Assembly: GCA_026388115.1 (NCBI GenBank)
Contig: JAPLKK010000242.1
Span: 1 to 45,895 of the forward strand
DNA length: 45,895 bases
DNA from: Elusimicrobiota bacterium
GTDB lineage: Bacteria; Elusimicrobiota; Elusimicrobia; UBA1565; JACRDR01
Reading direction: 5' to 3'
This document shows, piece by piece, positions 40,120 to 45,895 of this stretch. The notes under the pieces were generated by a model. The model made no database searches. It was given only the letters and a program-made list of their open reading frames with translations, and was not told the DNA's origin. Each line of letters begins with the position of its first letter. Position 1 is the stretch's first letter. The translations under genes and the position numbers were made by a program.

Positions 40120-40917
40120 ATGCGCATCAACGTCGTCTACGCCGCGCGCGACCCCAACCGCGCGGGCTCGCTGATGGAGGCGGTGGCACGCAGCGGCTTC
40201 ACCGTGACGACCGCTCAGCGTTCGAAGGAGGTCTTGGGGCTGCTGGGCCAGCGCAGCTGCGATGTCCTGATCGTCGGGGCGCAGCTCGCCGACGAGGAAG
40301 GCTTGAGGCTCGTCAACGTCCTGCGCGGCAAGGGCCCGACGCGCCAGCTGCCGATCATCGCGCTGTTGGAGCACGACGCCAATGCCGCGCCGCCGCCCAT
40401 CGCGGGTTTCGCCACCGCCACCGGCCATATCCGGCGCGACCACAACGCTCCGCCGGTTCCGCCGCCTCCGGGCGGCCGCGTGTCCTTGCGCCTGGCCTTC
40501 TTCCAGGCGGGGGCCGACGAGTGCCTCATGCTCAACCAGGACATGGCCGAGTCCATCGCGCGCATCAAGGCGGTCCTGCGCCGGACGATGACGAACCCGG
40601 CCGAAGAGATCATCAAGACGGGCCCGGTCGAGCTGAACCTCACGAGCTACACGCTTCACGTCAGCGGCAAGGCGGTGCCGCTGACTTCGAAGGAGCTCGA
40701 CCTGCTCTACGTGCTCTTGAGCTCGCCCAACCGCGTTCTCAGCCGCCCGTACCTCATCGAGCGCGTCTGGGGCTATAACTATTTCGGCTCGCCGCGCACC
40801 GTCGATGTCCATGTGCGCCGTCTGCGCGAGAAGCTGGGCAAGGCCGCCAAGCTCATCCACACCATCCCCTGCGTGGGTTACAAAATGATCCCGCCGGGTT
40901 CGGAAATGACGCGGTAA
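40120..40917 (+). CDS. OmpR-type winged-helix regulator with degenerate receiver
   Basis: 265 residues. The C-terminal winged helix (about 165-258) is canonical: LTSKELDLLYVLLSSPNRVLSRPYLIERVWGYNYFG as one region with the expected helix turns, then RTVDVHVRRLREKLG and IHTIPCVGYKM. The receiver is not functional by sequence. The phosphoacceptor Asp is replaced by Gly53 (DVLIVGAQLADEEG), the N-terminal acidic pair is missing (VVYAARDPN), and about 35 residues rich in Pro and Ala (NAAPPPIAGFATATG to PPVPPPPGG) interrupt the fold before FFQAGADECLMLN. It should bind DNA without phosphorylation, controlled perhaps by level or by ligand. The neighbours are a small membrane protein and a receiver gene. 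The winged-helix assignment is certain, the regulation inferred. Confidence 0.9.
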   Translation: MRINVVYAARDPNRAGSLMEAVARSGFTVTTAQRSKEVLGLLGQRSCDVLIVGAQLADEEGLRLVNVLRGKGPTRQLPIIALLEHDANAAPPPIAGFATATGHIRRDHNAPPVPPPPGGRVSLRLAFFQAGADECLMLNQDMAESIARIKAVLRRTMTNPAEEIIKTGPVELNLTSYTLHVSGKAVPLTSKELDLLYVLLSSPNRVLSRPYLIERVWGYNYFGSPRTVDVHVRRLREKLGKAAKLIHTIPCVGYKMIPPGSEMTR

Positions 40918-40928
40918 CAGCGAGAGGC

Positions 40929-40934
40929 TATAGT
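40929..40934 (+). promoter_or_regulatory. possible -10 (TATAGT) before receiver gene
   Basis: TATAGT lies 15 nt before the ATG at 40950, with GGGAGAG as Shine-Dalgarno between. The -35 region (AATGAC at 18 bp) is weak. Confidence 0.3.
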
Positions 40935-40949
40935 ACCGGGAGAGATTTC

Positions 40950-41339
40950 ATGGCCGACAAGAACCTCATCAAGCTGCTGATCATCGACGACGACACCCAC
41001 CTGCGCGAGAGCCTCGCCGAGGTGCTCGAGCTCGACGGCTTCGAGTGCCAGCAGGCCGGCAACGCCAAAGACGGCATCGAGACCGCCAAGAAGCTGAATC
41101 CGCGCGTCGTGATCATGGACATCCAGCTTCCCGACTCCAGCGGCTTCCAGATCTGCCAGACGCTGCGCAAGGCGTCCAAAGAGACGATTTTGATCATGAT
41201 GACCGGACGTTTCCTCTCGGCCGAGGAGAAGACGCAGGGCTTCGAGCTGGGGGCCGACGAGTACATCACCAAGCCGTTCGATCTGGCGGAGTTGTCGATT
41301 CGCATCAGGCAGTTGCTCACCCGGGGAGCGAAGGCGTAG
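40950..41339 (+). CDS. single-domain response regulator (receiver)
   Basis: 129 residues, one receiver domain with intact chemistry: acidic residues D13-D15 (LLIIDDDTHLRE), phosphoacceptor D57 (VVIMDIQLPDSSG), T85 (IMMTGR) and K108 (YITKPFD). No output domain. The sequence is close to the receiver half of the hybrid protein at 43365 (IVDDDAHLRDSL there, LELDGY against LELDGF here), so the two probably share a phosphorelay. The histidine kinase gene begins 120 bp downstream. It likely serves as a phosphate shuttle or allosteric switch. Start ATG 40950 with GGGAGAG at the right distance. Confidence 0.92.
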   Translation: MADKNLIKLLIIDDDTHLRESLAEVLELDGFECQQAGNAKDGIETAKKLNPRVVIMDIQLPDSSGFQICQTLRKASKETILIMMTGRFLSAEEKTQGFELGADEYITKPFDLAELSIRIRQLLTRGAKA

Positions 41340-41459
41340 CTTTTCGCCCCACGGGTCCCCTTTTCCCGCGAGGCGAGAACGCCGTCGGCTTGATAAGCCT
41401 CCGGCACGGCGACAGAGGAGAACGACCTCGTCGCCAGGGGCAGAAGTGAGGGCAGACAC

Positions 41460-43368
41460 GTGAGACCGCAGCGCCGGGGCAAGCTCGCCTACAAGTTCCT
41501 CTTCTGGTTCCTGCTCATCTCGCTGGCGCCCATGGGCGTCGTCGGCTACCACCTCGTCAACATCTCGGGTGCAGGAGCAGCACGCCTCCGGCTTCGCGGC
41601 GACCGTCTGGAACTACATCACCACCTACAACAACATCCTCAACGACGCCGCCCGCCACGCCGACTTCGTCGCCGAAGCCAGCGGCGTCATGAACGCGGCC
41701 AGGCAGCAGCAGTATCTCAACCGCATCATGCAGCTCCACGCCGCCTTCCTGGAGCTGTCGGTCTTCGACCTGAGCGGGCAGGAGACGCTGCGCATGGGGC
41801 GCTTCCTGGGGCCCTCGCCGCCCATGCGCAACTTCTTCCAGGAGACGCCGTTCCAGGTCGCGCTCCAGCAAGGCCAGTTCCTGGGGTCGCTCGAGCGCTT
41901 CCAGGGGCTGTATCCGACGCTGACCATCGCGGTGCCCATCGTCGATCCCCGCATCCCCCAGGCCAAGCCGACGGGCGTGCTGCTCGGCAAGATCAGCTTG
42001 AACGGCCTCTCGCAGATGCTCGTCCAGCAGTTCCCGGAAGGGGGGAAATCCGAGGCGGCGGTCGTCGGCCCCGACGGATTCCTGATCGCGCACTCGAACC
42101 CGAAGATGGTGTTCAAGGTCGACGCGAAGCTGCCGAAGGAGATCACCGACGTCATCTTGACCCAGACGCAGGAGAAGGGCGGCGGCGAGGTCGTGCTGCA
42201 GACGGGCAAGACCTTCCTCGGCGCCTATGCCGTCGTCAGCCAGCTCGGCTGGGTCGTCTACGTCCAGCAGCCGATCGAGTCGGCCTACGGCGCGGCGATC
42301 GAGATGAAAGGCGAGATCCTGCGCGTGCTCGTCTGGGTGGTGGCGGTGACGATCCTGCTGTCGTTGGCCGTCGCCGGCCACATCACCCAGCCCATCCGCG
42401 CGCTCAACCAGGCCGCCGAGAGGCTCGGCAAGGGGCATTTCGAGGAGGTCCCCGAGCTCAGCATGACCAACGACGAGATCGGCGACCTGGCCCAGGCCTT
42501 CATCCACATGGCCGAGCAGATCAAGGAGCGCACCGGCGAGCTCTCGCACGCCAAGGAGGAGCTGGAGAAGTTCGCGCACTTCTTGGAGAAGCGCGTCGAG
42601 GCCCGCACGCGCGAGCTGCGCGCGGCGCAGGACGAGCTGATCAAGAAGGAGCGGCTGGCCGCCATCGGGCAGATGGCGTCGGTCGTCGGCCACGAGATCC
42701 GCAACCCGCTTGCCGTCATCAACAACTCGACGTACTTCATCAAGACGAAGCTGGGCGTCGGCGCCGCGGCCGGCACGGGCCCGCCGGTGGATCCCAAGAT
42801 CGCCAAGCACCTTTCGATCATCGAGTCCGAGATCAAGCAGGCCAACAGCATCATCAGCGAGATCCTGACCTTCTCGCGCTCGCGCGAGCTCAAGCCCGAG
42901 ATCATCGCCATCAACAACTTCCTCGAGGAGCTGCTGGGCGTGCATCCCTTCCCCTCGCACATCAACGTGGTGCGGGAGCTCGACGCCAGCAACCCGGTGG
43001 TCAACATCGATCTGGACGAGATGCGTCAGGCGGTGCGCAACCTCATCGGCAACGGCGTCGAGGTGATGCCCAACGGCGGGACGCTCACCGTCGCGAGCGA
43101 GGTGGTCGAGGCGGGCTGGGTGCGCGTGAGCATCAAGGACACCGGCAGCGGCATCCCGCCGGACGTGGTCGAGAAGATCTTCGCGCCCTTCTTCACCACC
43201 AAGGCGCGCGGCACGGGTCTCGGGCTGGCCGTCGTGCGCAAGGTCATCGACCGCCACAACGGCAAGGTGGACGTCGAGAGCGTCGTCGGCAAGGGCACGA
43301 CCTTCCGGCTCTATCTGCCGATCTCGGCGCAGGTGGCGGGCTTCCCCGAGCCGGCCCAAAAGGCATGA
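41460..43368 (+). CDS. transmembrane sensor histidine kinase, one-base frameshift near its start
   Basis: Start GTG 41460 (GTGAGGG upstream). TM1 is at about 11-30 ([20 protein letters not shown]). After VNIS the frame breaks at about 41565: TCGGGTGCAG would read on correctly as [15 protein letters not shown] if one G were removed. The rest is then continuous to 43368. It has a double-Cache-like sensor ([31 protein letters not shown]-type strand), TM2 near 290 ([18 protein letters not shown]), HAMP ([14 protein letters not shown]), a coiled stretch, HisKA with [15 protein letters not shown] (phospho-His near residue 405), and HATPase boxes ([31 protein letters not shown]). It should be about 635 residues. 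The extra G sits in a G run, as expected of a base-call error. Its TGA overlaps the next ATG. Confidence 0.88.
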
Positions 43369-44522
43369 CAGAGCCGAAGGGCCGGATCCTCATCGTCGAC
43401 GACGACGCCCATCTGCGGGACAGCCTGCGCGACAACCTCGAACTCGACGGCTACGAGGTGGACGAGGCGGGGACGGGGGCCGAGGCGCTCGCGGCCGCGG
43501 CCAAAGGCTTCGACGTCATCTTGATGGACTTCAACCTGCCGGACGCCACCGGCATCGACGTCATCCACTCGATCCGCAAGACGGACACCGACAGCCAGAT
43601 CCTGATGCTGACGGCGCACGCCTCGCTCGACGCGGCGCTTAGAGCCATCCAGGAAGCGGTCTACGACTTCTTGACCAAGCCGGTGGACTTCGACCACCTG
43701 AAGCGCGCCATCGCCAAGGCGCTCGACAAACAGCGCGTCGAGCGCGAGAACCGGCGCCTCATCAAGGAGCTGAAGGCCGCCAACGACGAGGCCAAGCGCG
43801 CCAACGACAAGCTGCTGAACCTCTCGAACATGAAGTCGAAGTTCATGTCGATGTCTTCGCACGACCTGTCGAACGCGCTGATGACGCTGCAGGTCTCCTA
43901 CGAGATGCTCGAGCAGTCGATCACGCCGACGCCCGAGCAGGCCAAGCGCATGCAGTACATCGGCGGCTCCATCACGCAGATCGCGCGGCTCGTCGAGGAC
44001 CTCGTGGACTGGGCCGCCATCGAGCAAGGCAAGCTCCGGCTCGAGAGAGCCGAGTTCGCGCCGGGCAAGCTCGTCGAGGACGCGGTCGTCGGGCCCCAGA
44101 GCAAGGCGGCCCAGCGGGGCCTGGAGCTCAAGGTGGAGCTCGAGCCGTCCTTGCCCGCCGTGGTCGGCGACAAGAAGCGCATCTCGCAGGTCCTGCACAA
44201 CCTCTTGGAGAACGCCCTGCGGCACACGCAGCGCGGCGGCACGGTCACGGTGTTCGTCAGCAAGTCCGGCGGCGAGGTGCGCTTCGCGGTGAAGGATACG
44301 GGCGAGGGCATCGCCCCGACCGAGTTGAGCAAGATCTTCGAGAGCTTCTACCAGACCGCCGCCAACGGCGGCGCCGAGCGCGGCAGGCTGGGGCTGGGGC
44401 TGTCGATCTCGCGCGAGATCGTGGCGATGCACGGCGGGCGCATCTGGGTGGAATCGGAAGGGAAGGGCAAGGGGGCGACCTTCATTTTCACGGTCCCGCT
44501 TCCCGCTCCAGCCAAAGCTTGA
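43365..44522 (+). CDS. receiver-histidine kinase hybrid, cytoplasmic
   Basis: 385 residues from ATG 43365 (ATGA overlap with the kinase). N-terminal receiver with D12-D14, phosphoacceptor D55 (VILMDFNLPDATG), T83 and K105. A coiled linker (about 115-155) leads to a HisKA-like helix with S-S-H166-D-L (FMSMSSHDLSNALMTL), then HATPase boxes QVLHNLLENALRHT, DTGEGIAP and LGLGLSISREIV. No membrane segment. The His box has Asp-Leu-Ser-Asn after the His in place of Glu-Leu-Arg-Thr, a recognised variant. It probably receives phosphate from the kinase encoded just before and sends it onward to the NarL-type regulator or the receiver at 40950. The exact phosphate route is inference from order. Confidence 0.9.
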   Translation: MTEPKGRILIVDDDAHLRDSLRDNLELDGYEVDEAGTGAEALAAAAKGFDVILMDFNLPDATGIDVIHSIRKTDTDSQILMLTAHASLDAALRAIQEAVYDFLTKPVDFDHLKRAIAKALDKQRVERENRRLIKELKAANDEAKRANDKLLNLSNMKSKFMSMSSHDLSNALMTLQVSYEMLEQSITPTPEQAKRMQYIGGSITQIARLVEDLVDWAAIEQGKLRLERAEFAPGKLVEDAVVGPQSKAAQRGLELKVELEPSLPAVVGDKKRISQVLHNLLENALRHTQRGGTVTVFVSKSGGEVRFAVKDTGEGIAPTELSKIFESFYQTAANGGAERGRLGLGLSISREIVAMHGGRIWVESEGKGKGATFIFTVPLPAPAKA

Positions 44523-44524
44523 TA

Positions 44525-44551
44525 TTGGCAGATACTGCTATTATTTAGTAT
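44525..44551 (+). promoter_or_regulatory. candidate promoter of NarL-type regulator: TTGGCA-15-TAGTAT
   Basis: TTGGCA (44525-44530) and TAGTAT (44546-44551) with a short 15-bp spacer, in the AT-rich gap after the hybrid kinase. The ATG at 44602 follows about 45 nt later with CAGGGGG as Shine-Dalgarno. Confidence 0.4.
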
Positions 44552-44601
44552 TGTCGTCACAACGCTGTCGCTGGAAAGACGAAGTTCAGGGGGTGGTTCG
44601 T

Positions 44602-45327
44602 ATGGCCGTATCCGCCAAAGCTAAGGCTAAGAAGGCTCAAACGCCGAAAAAGAGAGTCACCGTTTTGATCGCGGACGACCAGACGTTGTTCCGCGAGGGC
44701 ATCAAGGACCTGCTCGAGAACGAGAAGTCCATCGAGGTCATCGGCGAGGCCGCCGACGGCTCCGAGGTGCTCCGGATGGCGAAGAAGCTCCGCCCGAACG
44801 TCATCCTCATGGACATCAAGCTCCCGCATCTCGACGGCGTCAGCGCGACCCGCCAGATCCGCAAGGACTGCCCGGAGACCAACGTGCTCATCCTCTCCTC
44901 CTTCGAGGACGAGGCGCACGTGATGGAGGCGATCCAGGCCGGGGCCAACGGCTATCTCTCGAAGATGCTGCCGGCCTCCGAGCTGGTCAACGCGCTCAAG
45001 ACCTTCGCCAACGAAGGCGTGATGATCCCCCAGCCGGTCATGGGCAAGCTGATCCAGGGCCTGCGCCAGATGTCGAACGCCTCGGCCGAGGCCTCGCTGG
45101 TGGCGCTGACCAAGACCGAGATCCGCGTGCTCGCCCTCTTGGGCCGCGGGCAGTCGAACAAGGAGATCGCGCGGCAGCTCGAGTGCAGCGTGAAGACGGT
45201 CAAGAACCATCTCAACAGCATCTTCCAGAAGCTCGAGGTCTCCAACCGCACCGAGGCGGTGGTGAAGGGCATCGAGATCGGCCTGATCAGCGCGGAGGAC
45301 TCCAGCTCCCCGCCGGCGATCTCGTAA
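44602..45327 (+). CDS. NarL/FixJ-type response regulator
   Basis: 241 residues from ATG 44602; the AGGGGG before it decides this start over an in-frame ATG 51 nt earlier. A Lys/Ala-rich N-terminal extension (SAKAKAKKAQTPKK) precedes the receiver: D25-D26 (LIADDQTLFREG), phosphoacceptor D71 (VILMDIKLPHLDG), the Ser switch (ILSSFED) and Lys (YLSKMLPASEL). A LuxR-type helix-turn-helix occupies about 172-230 (LTKTEIRVLALLGRGQSN, KEIARQLECSVKTVKNH). It is a DNA-binding output of the kinase cluster and closes it, since a strong terminator follows. Its targets are unknown; the TadG-like gene downstream or the pilus locus are candidates by position only. Confidence 0.93.
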   Translation: MAVSAKAKAKKAQTPKKRVTVLIADDQTLFREGIKDLLENEKSIEVIGEAADGSEVLRMAKKLRPNVILMDIKLPHLDGVSATRQIRKDCPETNVLILSSFEDEAHVMEAIQAGANGYLSKMLPASELVNALKTFANEGVMIPQPVMGKLIQGLRQMSNASAEASLVALTKTEIRVLALLGRGQSNKEIARQLECSVKTVKNHLNSIFQKLEVSNRTEAVVKGIEIGLISAEDSSSPPAIS

Positions 45328-45347
45328 GTTCCGCGCCGCAGCGAAGA

Positions 45348-45390
45348 CGGCCCCTCTCCTGACATTCCGAAGGAGGGGGGCCGCTCTTTT
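45348..45390 (+). terminator. Rho-independent terminator after NarL-type gene
   Basis: A 13-bp stem (45348-45360 with 45371-45383, one G-T wobble), loop GACATTCCGA, followed by CTCTTTTACTCTTT. The best terminator in the window; it ends the signalling cluster. Confidence 0.85.
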
Positions 45391-45427
45391 ACTCTTTAAA
45401 AATTCGGTAAAAAACATCGTCGGAGTA

Positions 45428-45456
45428 TTGCGGATTTAAAGGCGCGGGGGTATCCT
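45428..45456 (+). promoter_or_regulatory. promoter of TadG-like gene: TTGCGG-17-TATCCT, leaderless
   Basis: -35 TTGCGG (45428-45433), 17-bp spacer, TATCCT (45451-45456). The -10 ends 7 nt before the ATG at 45464, so transcription likely begins at or within a base of the start codon. No Shine-Dalgarno. Confidence 0.55.
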
Positions 45457-45463
45457 CTTGACG

Positions 45464-45895
45464 ATGGAAGCGCGCCGGCGGCGCTGGTCCCGCGGCCAGA
45501 TCGTCCTCCCCTCTTTGCTGGTCATTCCCTCGTTGATGCTGTTCGTCTACCTCATCTACGAGACGGCCAAGCTCTCGCGCGAGAAGATCCGCCATCAGTT
45601 CGCCGTCGACTCGGCCTCCTTCGTCGAGATGACGAACTACGCGGACTTCATGAACCGCACGGCGTACGTCAACGGCGCGTTCCCGATGCGCATCTTCGCC
45701 GAGGGCTTCTTCAACGGGCCGAACATCCCGCTGAAGAAGAACGACGCGATGCACACCTCGCTTTACGACATCCTGTACTGCAACGGCGCGTTCCCGTCGT
45801 TGGGCGATAAGACGCACGTCGGCACCGACCCGTCCAAGCAGGATCTCGCGAGCAAGGAAAAGTGGAAGATCGAATTCCAAAACGACACGCCGTGC
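45464..45895 (+). CDS. TadE/TadG-like pseudopilin-type membrane protein, 3' end outside window
   Basis: 144 codons, open to the window edge. A basic start (MEARRRRWSRGQ) runs into a hydrophobic helix (IVLPSLLVIPSLMLFVYLIYETAKL), as in TadE/TadG proteins, where RGQ stands at the prepilin-like site; Pro replaces the Glu at +5. The segment after the helix, HQFAVDSASFVEMTNYADFMNR, matches the TadG pattern of an Asp/Ala helix just past the membrane. Then come TAYVNGAFP and a periplasmic region without recognised motifs. It is probably a tad-related gene separated from the main locus by the signalling cluster. It starts directly behind a -10 box. Confidence 0.7.
   Translation, partial: MEARRRRWSRGQIVLPSLLVIPSLMLFVYLIYETAKLSREKIRHQFAVDSASFVEMTNYADFMNRTAYVNGAFPMRIFAEGFFNGPNIPLKKNDAMHTSLYDILYCNGAFPSLGDKTHVGTDPSKQDLASKEKWKIEFQNDTPC

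Noticed and set aside
1-45895. tRNA/rRNA genes, CRISPR arrays, prophage or insertion-sequence transposases
   Set aside because: Both strands were read for cloverleaf-like sequences, regularly spaced repeats and transposase or integrase motifs; none was found.

Overview
The window is about 65% GC and reads like a chromosome segment of a diderm (Gram-negative) bacterium that is not a close relative of the standard models. Outer-membrane traits are plain: MlaA/MlaC lipid transport, two PorV/PorQ-type barrels, a secretin, and a very large secreted protein built of FlgD-type Ig-like repeats. The mix of GxxxxEY pilins, PorV-like barrels and FlgD-Ig surface proteins suggests Elusimicrobiota or a neighbouring lineage. 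That placement is inference; no rRNA or other marker is present to fix it.

Layout. 1-7.1 kb: a 5'-truncated tandem DUF333 lipoprotein-like gene; a minus-strand lipid-transport operon mlaA-mlaC-RND exporter; an M29-type aminopeptidase; a lone receiver protein; and a LURP-one-related protein. 7.2-13.7 kb: peptide deformylase and a maltodextrin-type ABC importer (binding protein, two permeases, ATPase) on the minus strand, divergent from a secreted plant-type GH13 alpha-amylase. 13.7-18.2 kb: ftsX, a LytM-degenerate EnvC-like activator, ctpA and tsaD, covering divisome/peptidoglycan control and tRNA t6A synthesis. 18.2-24.4 kb: a solute-binding-fold protein without signal peptide coupled to a GAF-GGDEV cyclase, a PorV-like barrel with a coiled-coil tail, and a coiled-coil membrane protein with a propeller-like periplasmic part. 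24.5-29.2 kb: a 1244-residue secreted protein with a Por-type C-terminal domain and its own PorV-like barrel. 29.2-38.4 kb: a Tad/Flp pilus locus (three small Flp-type pilins, TadE, CpaB, secretin, a TadZ-TadA fusion, TadB, TadC, two TPR-type secreted proteins). 38.4-45.3 kb: a signal-transduction cluster (HAMP/PAS sensor, degenerate OmpR regulator, receiver, histidine kinase, receiver-kinase hybrid, NarL-type regulator), followed by a terminator and the start of a TadG-like gene.

Three things stand out. First, a family of long palindromes: two exactly 67-bp members (one perfect) lie inside coding starts in the same reading frame and supply the beginning of a signal peptide or membrane anchor; a third, shorter member supplies the -35 box of ctpA. 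Second, six genes have a -10-like hexamer ending only 8-10 nt before the start codon, so leaderless transcription looks common. Third, six genes are interrupted by reading-frame breaks (malE-like, GGDEF, cpaB, secretin, tadB, a histidine kinase), three of them in the pilus locus. Assembly error is the simplest explanation for the one-base cases; the 17-nt and larger losses deserve checking. A 137-bp imperfect inverted repeat that folds on paper into a three-way junction lies between two genes at 22.5 kb.
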